A DNA stretch of 64,000 bases from Acidobacteriota bacterium (GTDB taxonomy: Bacteria > Acidobacteriota > Terriglobia > Terriglobales > Acidobacteriaceae). How positions within the stretch are numbered: the first letter of the stretch is position 1; each line of letters opens with the position of its first letter. The stretch covers positions 1 through 64,000 of the forward strand of contig QIAN01000028.1 in the NCBI GenBank assembly GCA_003225005.1, given 5' to 3'. Positions 45,630 through 53,452 of the stretch are shown one piece after another. Position numbers and translations under genes: made by a program. The notes under the pieces were generated by a model. It had not been told where the DNA came from and searched no databases. It saw nothing but the letters and a program-made list of their open reading frames with translations.

Positions 45630-47081
45630 TTACCGGCTGGCGTCTGCCGCCAAAGGTACGTTCGAACATGTAAGGCAAACTCCATGCCGCTTACTAAATC
45701 TACAAACGAGGTAGTCAATCGCGGTGGCCAACACTTGCCTCTGGGCAGCGTCGAGACCTTGATCAGTCAAAACGAGCCTGGTCATCCTGGAATTATTGTG
45801 GACCAAGCGGCGATATCCATCCCGTTGCCGGCAGACTTCATCGAAGCTCAATTCACCTTTTCGGGAAAGGATGGTTGTTTCTGAAGCATCCAGAATCAGC
45901 ACCAGTTTTTCGCGTGGCGGCACTAATCGTTCCAGCAAATGCGCTGCCCAATGCGGTCCGCCGTAGCGGTAACGTCTGGAGTCGACCAGCACGTCAGAGA
46001 ATGAACGGTCGAAGATCACCAAGCCGCGGCGGACCAGAACTGGCCAAATCTGGAAAACAAATCCAAGAATGTTATCTAAAAAGAAAAGGAGGAGATAAAC
46101 CACCGAAGCGATTCGCCCACGCGGTGGGAACCGGTGGGGTTCGGTGACGGCTTCCTCTGATTTGCTTCCGCCCAACACTCCGGGGCGCCAATGATATAAG
46201 CGCTGCATGGCAAACAGTGGCTTTAGCGTTTCCGACAAGAAATTTGCCACAGTGGTTTTTCCGGCACCATCCGGACCGAGCAGAACAACGAGCGCTCCCG
46301 AAGGTTGCCAGCATCGTTTTGCCGAACGGAAAAGTTTTCGGGATAGGCAGCCTATTACTTGCAAGGGGTGCCGCTTCAAACTGATTACCCAGAGCCGCCG
46401 CCGCAAGTCCGGCAGGAGATCTTGGATGCGGGTGTTTGCACACGCCTCAATCACCTTCCGACTCCAACTGAGGCCGAACAATCTTTCTGCAGCGCGGTCT
46501 GCTACTTCCCGATCCAACTGCTGAGTTAACGCTTGCAGGCGCTTCACTTCGAAGTCAGAGATGCCACCAGTCGCAGCCGCTGTGGCAAGCAGCAAGGTGA
46601 ATTCCCTCGCGGGCGAGACCACCCAGACTGCTCCTTGCCTCTGGCGGTTTTCCAAAAGAGCTTCTGCAGAAAGCACTTTGCGGCCCCCGGCGAACTGTCC
46701 GAAACAGAAATCGAGAACCGCACATTCGACTGCGTCAGCGCGCAACCACAAAAAGCTGAACAAGTGCCTCTCGGCCGAATCCTGAGTATGCTGAAGTAAC
46801 CAGTAGCCGTCCTGATGCAGGAGTCTGAAAACCGATGACAGCCTCGTCTCATCCCGTGTGGACAATGCCAGACGCGTTGTGCTCGATTGAAAGTCACCGA
46901 CCTTTGCATTCTTTGGCGGAAGAACACAATATGAGATACCCAATTCACCCAGACTCATAAAAAGGGCGCGGAGAAAATCCGGATGACTTAGCTGGCGCGC
47001 CCCTGTAGGGTCGACAGACGATTGCACGGTCAAAGCTCTTCCACAAGTGATCCTACGTTTGACATGGTCGCTTGTCTTCAT
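45630..47081 (-). CDS. Nucleotidyltransferase-like/thymidylate-kinase-like fusion protein A
   Basis: A 483-residue cytoplasmic protein. Residues about 30-240 resemble a minimal nucleotidyltransferase fold, but the expected acidic pair is replaced (Thr68 and Arg70 in the aligned position). Residues about 262-470 form a P-loop kinase of thymidylate-kinase type with an intact Walker A, GPDGAGKTT (269-277), an FDRSFSDVLVD segment with the DR motif and VLILDAS. It has a homologue at 52043-53452 whose two domains have the opposite condition. Such proteins are frequent in capsule loci, where they may phosphorylate a sugar, nucleotide or lipid. Function not established. Confidence 0.78.
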   Translation of the reverse strand: MKTSDHVKRRITCGRALTVQSSVDPTGARQLSHPDFLRALFMSLGELGISYCVLPPKNAKVGDFQSSTTRLALSTRDETRLSSVFRLLHQDGYWLLQHTQDSAERHLFSFLWLRADAVECAVLDFCFGQFAGGRKVLSAEALLENRQRQGAVWVVSPAREFTLLLATAAATGGISDFEVKRLQALTQQLDREVADRAAERLFGLSWSRKVIEACANTRIQDLLPDLRRRLWVISLKRHPLQVIGCLSRKLFRSAKRCWQPSGALVVLLGPDGAGKTTVANFLSETLKPLFAMQRLYHWRPGVLGGSKSEEAVTEPHRFPPRGRIASVVYLLLFFLDNILGFVFQIWPVLVRRGLVIFDRSFSDVLVDSRRYRYGGPHWAAHLLERLVPPREKLVLILDASETTILSRKGELSFDEVCRQRDGYRRLVHNNSRMTRLVLTDQGLDAAQRQVLATAIDYLVCRFSKRHGVCLTCSNVPLAADASR

Positions 47082-48074
47082 CTACGCGGCTGGTGCAGCT
47101 GCTGGCTCCTTTATCTTTTCAACTTCCGCTTCGATCCAACGGTAGGTGGGAACGAGTCCTTGGGCGAGGGTTGTGGCAGGCTCCCACCCGAGTACCTGGC
47201 GCAGCCGGGTATTGTCACTGTTGCGGCCACGCACACCTTGCGGCTTACTTTGATCGTGGACCTTAACCAGTTTCTTGCCAGCGATCCCGCTGATCAGATC
47301 GACCAAATTGTCAATCGAGATAAGTTCGTCGGTGCCAAGGTTGAGGGGCTCACGATAGTCTGAGGCCATGAGCCGCCGTAATCCCTCAACACAGTCAGTT
47401 ACGTACATGAACGAGCGGGTTTGCTTGCCATCGCCCCAGATCTCGATTTTTTGGCCGTGATCCGCCAAAGCTACCTTACGAGAAATTGCGGCAGGCGCCT
47501 TTTCCTTGCCCCCGCTGTAAGTACCCAGAGGACCGTAAACATTGTGGAAGCGAACGATACGAGTGTCGAGTTTGTGGTCTTTCCAGTAATACTTACACAT
47601 TTGTTCGGCAAAGAGCTTTTCCCAGCCGTATCCCGGCTCTGGATCAGCGGGATGAGCGTCCTCTTCGCACAATGGCGCGACATCGGCGCTCCTTTGCTTG
47701 TGCTGCGCGTACACGCAGGCGGATGAGGAGAAAAGGAATTTCTTCACATGATTGACTCGGCTCGCTTCCAGCATGTGCGCGTTGATCAGCGTATTGTTTC
47801 GGGTGATGTCTGCCAGATAGGCAGTGATATAGCCGATACCTCCCATATCCGCGGCGAGATTGTACACCTCATCGATCTCGCGGGTGACCCGTTCACAATT
47901 TTCGTACTGGCGGAGGTCGACAACCTCAAATTCGTCGGCGGCAGACAATTCAAACTCGGATGACTTGATGTCAGCTCCGCGGACCCAGTATCCGTCCTCT
48001 TTGAGTGTCCGGACAAGATGGTGCCCGATGAAACCGCCCGCCCCCGTCACTAATATGCGCTTCTCTATCTTCAT
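47082..48074 (-). CDS. GDP-mannose 3,5-epimerase-like extended SDR
   Basis: A 330-residue extended SDR. Seen: RILVTGAGGFIGHHLVRTL (NAD motif), NLAADMGGIGYIT, SSSACVYA, the YGWEKLFAE catalytic Tyr and Lys segment, RFHNVYGPLGTYSGGKEKAPAA and FMYVTDCVEG. The AADMGG and GGKEKAPAA motifs are diagnostic of GDP-mannose 3,5-epimerase, known in plants, which makes GDP-L-galactose and GDP-L-gulose. Bacterial homologues occur in exopolysaccharide loci. AAGGAGA precedes ATG 48074. It likely supplies a GDP-sugar donor for the glycosyltransferases here. Confidence 0.88.
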   Translation of the reverse strand: MKIEKRILVTGAGGFIGHHLVRTLKEDGYWVRGADIKSSEFELSAADEFEVVDLRQYENCERVTREIDEVYNLAADMGGIGYITAYLADITRNNTLINAHMLEASRVNHVKKFLFSSSACVYAQHKQRSADVAPLCEEDAHPADPEPGYGWEKLFAEQMCKYYWKDHKLDTRIVRFHNVYGPLGTYSGGKEKAPAAISRKVALADHGQKIEIWGDGKQTRSFMYVTDCVEGLRRLMASDYREPLNLGTDELISIDNLVDLISGIAGKKLVKVHDQSKPQGVRGRNSDNTRLRQVLGWEPATTLAQGLVPTYRWIEAEVEKIKEPAAAPAA

Positions 48075-48518
48075 TTTGGTTTCTCCTTGAATGTGTTGAA
48101 TCGATCCTAAAAGATTGGAACTCGGTTGTCCGTGATGCGATAGGATGCTGCCAACCGCCTAGCAGTGCCCTTCGCCCCGGCAAGTGCAGATGTCGGGATG
48201 GGGACGTTTCGGTTGTTTGCGAGATGTGAGCGGTTATCGTCAGCCGCGCGCTTCGGGATTCCAGAAACGGCACGACATCGATGGGAGTCTTGTTTGAACC
48301 AAAGAATCGATTGCGCCAGAAACCAGATTAAGGCCAGGTGCAATGATTTCCGATTTATGAGGTATCTGTGCGGGCACTGCCCTATAGAAATACTTTCTAG
48401 GAAACGCGACGCTCTGAGCAAGAACTGTTGGTGCTCCTCAGCAGCGCCGTCGTCTTTGGTACGGGAGAATCGTTGCGCTCCAAGCAGCCATCCGTCTATT
48501 AAGCCGAGTTACAGGCAC
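48075..48518. other. Intergenic stretch, no assignable gene
   Basis: About 440 bp between the epimerase and the second GH39-like gene. A minus-strand frame (48107-48421) and a plus-strand frame (48165-48563) overlap and have no recognisable domain. The right edge of the stretch is the 3' end of the glycosidase gene; the left edge is the epimerase leader with AAGGAGA. The stretch could hold an internal promoter. Confidence 0.4.
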
Positions 48519-50048
48519 CTAGTGCGTCGTAGCAGTCAACCCGGTTGGTGGCGCTACAGGTGATCCAGACCCAACCAACAAAATAGGAAGAGTCCCGATC
48601 GACACAGTGGTGTCGCTTCCCGATATCGATTTCTCCGCTCCCGACAAGTCCCTGTAACTGGTCCAAGCACCCGCGGGAATGGTGAACGAGCTAGACCCTG
48701 AAGTGTTCCATACTGCCTCATAGGTAGATCCGCTGTTGCCCAGGGTACAAGTCCATGTAGACCCCGCGGCGAGGGCGCAAGGGCTCACCATCGTCGAGCC
48801 AATCATCCAGTTGTGCACCTGCTGGTATGCAGTGATGTTCGCTGAATTGCCGTTGATCGAACCCCACTGGCTGTTATCCCAGGAGTACCAAGCTTGCTGC
48901 GATGTCCCAGCAGCCCAGCTTAATAACAAAAAGCGACCGATGAAGGCCGGCTGCGAGCCCGAGTAGCCGCTATTCGTGCCCCAACTACCTTCCGTATCCC
49001 ATACTTTAGGCGTACCACCGCTGAAATTCGTGACACTGTCGCGAGCTATTGCTGCCTTAACACAAGGAACGAACCCTGTTGACGCGCAGCTGCCTTGACC
49101 CCCAGATGCGCCCGCACCACTAATCACAATCTCCGGGACTACATTAGCCGTGTGCGGATACCCGTGATAACTCACCACGTCAAGATGTGCAGAATTACCG
49201 GGAATGGCCTTCCATGCCGCCCACATTTGATCGAAAGCGCCGCCGGATTGGTAATACCCGTCAGGTTGAGCCCATCCCATGCCCACGATAAGCGCAGACG
49301 GGTTGACGGCTTTTATGGCCTTGACGATTCGGTCTGACTGGGCAGCATATTGCGCCGGTGTACCGGCGTAGTCCGTTTCATTTCCTAGCTCATACGAGCC
49401 GATGTAGCCATGACTGCCACCGTTATAGCGATTCACCAGCGCAGTGACGAAGGCTTGTTGATCAAGTGTATGATCGGGAACAACTGGCCCGCGGCATGCT
49501 TGCCCGGGAGGAATTGATCTGCAATCTACACCGTTGGTTGCCCAGGGTGGCGCTTCCGTAAAGAAAAACATGAAGGGCACACCGTGGGCGGTTGCAGTCG
49601 ATAGATAAGTGTCAAGCATTGACCAATTATAGGTGTGGGTACAGTTGACTGTGCCCGGACACCCGCTTCCTGATGGAGCGGTTTGCTCTATGTAGCTCCA
49701 CTCCGCCGCCGACTCTTTTCCCATGTTTCCGACAGGAACCGTGGGGTACGTCGAGCCCGGGTTGACAAGCGTCTGGCCGAAAAAGGTAGTGGGAATCGTC
49801 CCGTTTGGAGCTTGAGCATGACTCACTTGTGCAAGGATCACTACCATGACAAACACTAGAGCCACCGAGAGTGGGAACAGAAATCTGCAGATTCGCCCGA
49901 TCCCGAACGGGAAAATCCATTCGCAGGTTCTTTGGTGCTCGCTGGTTTCATTCCGACTGTTTAGGTGAGGCGAGGTCTGGCTTTGCGTATCCGTTGTGAG
50001 ATTGAAAAGGATTCCCGGGGGGAGAACGGTTGAACGTTTCATTATCAA
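48519..50048 (-). CDS. Secreted GH39-like glycoside hydrolase (paralogue)
   Basis: A 509-residue homologue of the protein at 41674-43137. The N-terminus is long; a hydrophobic segment (FPLSVALVFVMVVILAQVSHAQA, about 57-80) acts as signal or anchor. The catalytic domain has YELGNETDYA with the acid/base NE pair and VWDTEGSWG with the probable nucleophile. The C-terminal beta-sandwich (VWNTSGSSS...YRDLSGAE) again ends in PPTGLTAT, the first strand of an Fn3 domain that is not continued. It reads with the locus, unlike its paralogue. Probably trims or degrades the polymer; substrate unknown. Confidence 0.85.
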   Translation of the reverse strand: MIMKRSTVLPPGILFNLTTDTQSQTSPHLNSRNETSEHQRTCEWIFPFGIGRICRFLFPLSVALVFVMVVILAQVSHAQAPNGTIPTTFFGQTLVNPGSTYPTVPVGNMGKESAAEWSYIEQTAPSGSGCPGTVNCTHTYNWSMLDTYLSTATAHGVPFMFFFTEAPPWATNGVDCRSIPPGQACRGPVVPDHTLDQQAFVTALVNRYNGGSHGYIGSYELGNETDYAGTPAQYAAQSDRIVKAIKAVNPSALIVGMGWAQPDGYYQSGGAFDQMWAAWKAIPGNSAHLDVVSYHGYPHTANVVPEIVISGAGASGGQGSCASTGFVPCVKAAIARDSVTNFSGGTPKVWDTEGSWGTNSGYSGSQPAFIGRFLLLSWAAGTSQQAWYSWDNSQWGSINGNSANITAYQQVHNWMIGSTMVSPCALAAGSTWTCTLGNSGSTYEAVWNTSGSSSFTIPAGAWTSYRDLSGAEKSISGSDTTVSIGTLPILLVGSGSPVAPPTGLTATTH

Positions 50049-50677
50049 TTTGCCTCGAAATCGTGATTTGCCGTCGACAGTTCGCTTGGAAAATCAGCCC
50101 AAGCTGATCCAAACTAATGCAACTGATTCTAGCAATGACCCTTTTGGCAGCACTAGCTTACAGAGGTGCTAGAACCTTTGACACAACTCAAGACGCCTTC
50201 TCGGACGCATCGCCTAGCCGACGAAAGTTGGCGCGCGGATCTGACACGAAAACGCTCACTCCCGTCACTCGTCTCCTTTCCCGGACTTGCGCCCGAGGTT
50301 AGCTCTAATTTCCTCCATCCCAGTTTTCTTTTGGGAAACCATCGTCTCGAAACCGTCACTGTGCATGACATTCCCGCAATCGTCGCGCCTTGTTCCCGGT
50401 CTTCCGTCTGCAGCAATGAGACTTTCGCTCCTCCTTCGTCCCAGAAGCCTTCCAGCCCAACTGTGCGATGGAGTGCGGCGCAAGGGGCTGACGTTTGCCC
50501 CGCTTCAGCTCCGTACAAATCGGCAGCCCGCGCTGCCAACCACGGGGGCATGACAACTATAAACGCTGCGACTGCCTCCGCCAGCGACTGACGCACCATG
50601 GCCGCGCTTTCGGGCCGCGTTTGCACTGCAGTGCCAGGTTTTCTTCGACGTACAGCGCTTATGATTAAGGATTCGCT
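50049..50677. other. Intergenic stretch with weak open frames
   Basis: About 630 bp between glycosidase and glycosyltransferase genes. A 157-codon minus-strand frame (50153-50626) has a weak hydrophobic start near 50599 (VAAFIVVMPPWLAARA), and a 141-codon plus-strand frame (50166-50591) overlaps it. Neither shows a known domain or ribosome site. It may hold a leader, an internal promoter or a decayed gene; I see nothing firm. Confidence 0.35.
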
Positions 50678-51979
50678 CTAGCATTTAGCCGAGGGGTAAA
50701 CCAACTCGCTATCGCATATTTCTGTGTTTCTGTTACTGGCCAAAGAATACATGCGATTCATCCATTCGCCCTTTTTTCCCCAATTAAAATCGCTTTCGAC
50801 CCGCCGCTGCGCGGCCCTACCAAAGCGAAAGCGGAGAGCGGGGTCGGCAGCAAGCCGACTGAAAGCACCGGCTAGATCGTCAACGACTTGCTCGGGTGTT
50901 GTGGCGGGCACCTTGATGCCTGTCTCTTCGGTTACCTGAAGTGCAGGCCCCCCAAGGTCAAGACAAATGACAGGGCGTCCTGCTGCCATCGCCTCTAGGC
51001 ACACATTGCCAAAAGCTTCGTGTAAGGCGGGATGAACCAACACATCGCACTCTTCCAGTCTCGCGTAAACCTCTTGAAGTGTGCGGAATCCTCCCCAGAA
51101 AACCACTTTCCGTTCCACGCCGAGCTGGCGGGCCAGACTCTTCAGATGATCTTGCTCGGGGCCTGCGCTCACGATCCAATATTCGCTGTCGGGGCAGCTA
51201 GCCTGAAACTCTGCAAACGCACGCAGCGACAGGTGAAAACCTTTCCAATGAATCAAGCGCCCCATGCTTATAAGCCTAAAAGGTCTCAAGTCTCGAATGG
51301 GAAAAGTCGCAAACAGTTGTCTCTCGCTGCGAGTCATTCCAAATTGTGGGTGGACCTTTACAACTTTGGCTCCAAGCTTTCGCAGCCGTACAGCTGTTTG
51401 TTCAGTCGTTGCGATTGCAATGCGAGAACGTCTCGCAGCGATCCGCAGTATCGGATTAAGGGAGGCAAGACTGCGCCCAAAGTTGCGGAATAGCTCATAG
51501 AACTTTCCGTGGCTAGAGAGATCCCGCCAGAATCCTGCCGGCGCAGATTCTCCGCCGCCTACCGGTCCCCATACAAACGGCACAGGAAGCAGGGCCAAAA
51601 AGCTTGGAACCCAATACTGCCCAAACGTCACGTGGTGGATTATGTCAAAGCTGTTTCGGCGGTGTAATGTTCTCGCAAGAAAGAAAATTGCGAACTGCCA
51701 CAGATGATAATAAAGGTGTGCTCCATGCTGTTTCCGTTTCCAGAAACGAGCCCACTGCGGAAGATCGAAGTAAACCCAATGAACATTTGGCAGCGGATCT
51801 TTGGCTAAGGCCCGTTCAATCAGATCACGATTGTTCGCTCGCGTTATCACCCAGACTTCGTGAAAACGGGCAATCTGCTGAACCCACATCCAACCAACAG
51901 CAGGTTCAGAACCCTTGTCCGGTTCGCATGCGTAAGCTGAAATAAGTACTCGCAGATGTTGTCCTGCCTGTCCTGGCAA
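50678..51979 (-). CDS. Family 4 glycosyltransferase
   Basis: A 433-residue GT-B enzyme. Seen: VLISAYACEPDKGSEPAVGW in the N-terminal domain, a WGPVGGGESAP loop, LISMGRLIHWKGFHLSL in the donor domain and VHPALHEAFGNVCLEAMAAG with the E-x7-E motif. The YACEPDKGSEPAVGW start marks the group acting in capsule and exopolysaccharide loci. Cytoplasmic or peripheral membrane. It lies between an intergenic stretch and the second NT/kinase protein, all on the minus strand. Donor sugar unknown. Confidence 0.92.
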   Translation of the reverse strand: MPGQAGQHLRVLISAYACEPDKGSEPAVGWMWVQQIARFHEVWVITRANNRDLIERALAKDPLPNVHWVYFDLPQWARFWKRKQHGAHLYYHLWQFAIFFLARTLHRRNSFDIIHHVTFGQYWVPSFLALLPVPFVWGPVGGGESAPAGFWRDLSSHGKFYELFRNFGRSLASLNPILRIAARRSRIAIATTEQTAVRLRKLGAKVVKVHPQFGMTRSERQLFATFPIRDLRPFRLISMGRLIHWKGFHLSLRAFAEFQASCPDSEYWIVSAGPEQDHLKSLARQLGVERKVVFWGGFRTLQEVYARLEECDVLVHPALHEAFGNVCLEAMAAGRPVICLDLGGPALQVTEETGIKVPATTPEQVVDDLAGAFSRLAADPALRFRFGRAAQRRVESDFNWGKKGEWMNRMYSLASNRNTEICDSELVYPSAKC

Positions 51980-52042
51980 TTAGCAATTTTGTGAACTCAC
52001 CATCATGACCCGATCGCGGGCTGATGAACTCGACAAGTTCGT

Positions 52043-53452
52043 TTAAGTTCGACCTTTGTTCGCTGCTCGAAAAGCTCCGGGTGGACCGTGCTGACGTTCA
52101 AAACGCTGCCACAAGTGTTCGATGACAATGGTAGTAGCCTCAGCACTGAGTTGGGAGAACGACCCTGTGGAATTGACAACGCGAACAGAAGGCCTTCTAT
52201 CACCGCAGGTTGCACGCGATTTTCTTTGGCCGTCTGTCTCTCCCGAGGACATTTCCGGTTTGCGAGAAAGAACGCCTCCCTCCGTGGCGTCCAGAACCAG
52301 CATGAGATCAGGTTGCGGTATTAGCCGGCGCAGCATCCTCGCCAACCACGACGTATCTTCATATGGATAACGTTCCGGATCAGTCAGAACCTCGTTGAAG
52401 TAGCCGTCGAATACAACTAGACCCGATCGGGCAAGAACCGGTCGAATTACAACCCAGTACCCCAGCCAATATTCCACAAAGTGAGCTAAAAGCCTGCCGG
52501 GGGCCCAGCCATGACGACGCAGACCTACGAGGAGGGAGCGCGCCTGCTCGCGCGTGGTGTTTGCTCTCCACAGTTTGAAGGGCCAATGAAAGAGCTTGTG
52601 CCTGTCGAACGCGGGACCAACCGCTTGAACCAGATGCTCTATAAGTCTGTTCTTAACTGTCCCGTCTGGACCCATGACAGAGATAAAAAGACCCGTAGGG
52701 TGAGACCATCTACGAACAAGCCGTATGAAATCGGAAAGCAGATCCGCTGTCAACCTCAATGGATTTCGCACAAGACTTGTTTGCCACGCCCGTCTCCTAC
52801 CTTTCGCGAGGAGGGGGTTCAGGCGACCGCTTTCGCACGCGTTGACGATACGTATCTTCACTGCGCCCAGCAAAACCTTACCGGCTAGTTTTTCCGCTGT
52901 GGGCCGGCCTAACCGCTCAACGAGGAACTTCAGTCTGCGTTGGTGCCTCGCAGGCGCGGTTGCCTTCCAGATTCTTCTCGCCAGCAGGTAAGTGAATTCT
53001 TCCTCGAGAGCGGGTACCCAGAACATGTCGTGCCTGCGGCGGCTGAAGAGAAGCAGCTTGACGGACGGTGCGAGCAGAGCGCCACGCTGGTGCTTGAAAA
53101 TAACGTCAATGGCCAGAGAGTTGATCGTGGGTCCTTCGAACCATAAAAAACGAAAACAGTATGATTCCACGTAATAATTAATAACCTGAACCAGCGAATA
53201 CCCCTTGCTCTTCAAAAGCCGAAACACAAATAGTAGACCTTGATAATCTTCAGGATGCACCGCGATATCCAAGTCGCTAGATAATTGTTGTGGTATTTCG
53301 TCCCACGAGTGAAGTACACAATAGCGAACATGGTTGCGATCAAGACAAGTAAAGAAACTTAACAGTAAGTCCTCGCGGCTGCGACTCGACGCAGACGTCT
53401 GTTTTGACCAATGAGCGAGGGGGGCTCCGCTTTCCACATTTTTAGAAATCAT
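52043..53452 (-). CDS. Nucleotidyltransferase-like/thymidylate-kinase-like fusion protein B
   Basis: A 469-residue paralogue of 45630-47081. Here the N-terminal nucleotidyltransferase-like domain keeps the acidic pair, SSDLDIAVHPED (Asp60 and Asp62), and a third Asp in LAIDVIFK. The C-terminal kinase-like domain has a degenerate P-loop, GPDGTVKNR (261-269): the glycine before the lysine is valine and the following Thr/Ser is Asn. The substrate-lid region is also divergent. ATG 53452 overlaps the stop of the NRPS gene as ATGA, so translation is probably coupled. A longer frame from 53482 exists. Role unknown; a carrier or sugar nucleotidyltransferase is possible. Confidence 0.8.
   Translation of the reverse strand: MISKNVESGAPLAHWSKQTSASSRSREDLLLSFFTCLDRNHVRYCVLHSWDEIPQQLSSDLDIAVHPEDYQGLLFVFRLLKSKGYSLVQVINYYVESYCFRFLWFEGPTINSLAIDVIFKHQRGALLAPSVKLLLFSRRRHDMFWVPALEEEFTYLLARRIWKATAPARHQRRLKFLVERLGRPTAEKLAGKVLLGAVKIRIVNACESGRLNPLLAKGRRRAWQTSLVRNPLRLTADLLSDFIRLVRRWSHPTGLFISVMGPDGTVKNRLIEHLVQAVGPAFDRHKLFHWPFKLWRANTTREQARSLLVGLRRHGWAPGRLLAHFVEYWLGYWVVIRPVLARSGLVVFDGYFNEVLTDPERYPYEDTSWLARMLRRLIPQPDLMLVLDATEGGVLSRKPEMSSGETDGQRKSRATCGDRRPSVRVVNSTGSFSQLSAEATTIVIEHLWQRFERQHGPPGAFRAANKGRT

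Noticed and set aside
50153-50626. A possible secreted protein with a weak hydrophobic start
   Set aside because: The hydrophobic part is interrupted by prolines and charged residues, there is no family match, and a plus-strand frame overlaps it. Kept only as a note.
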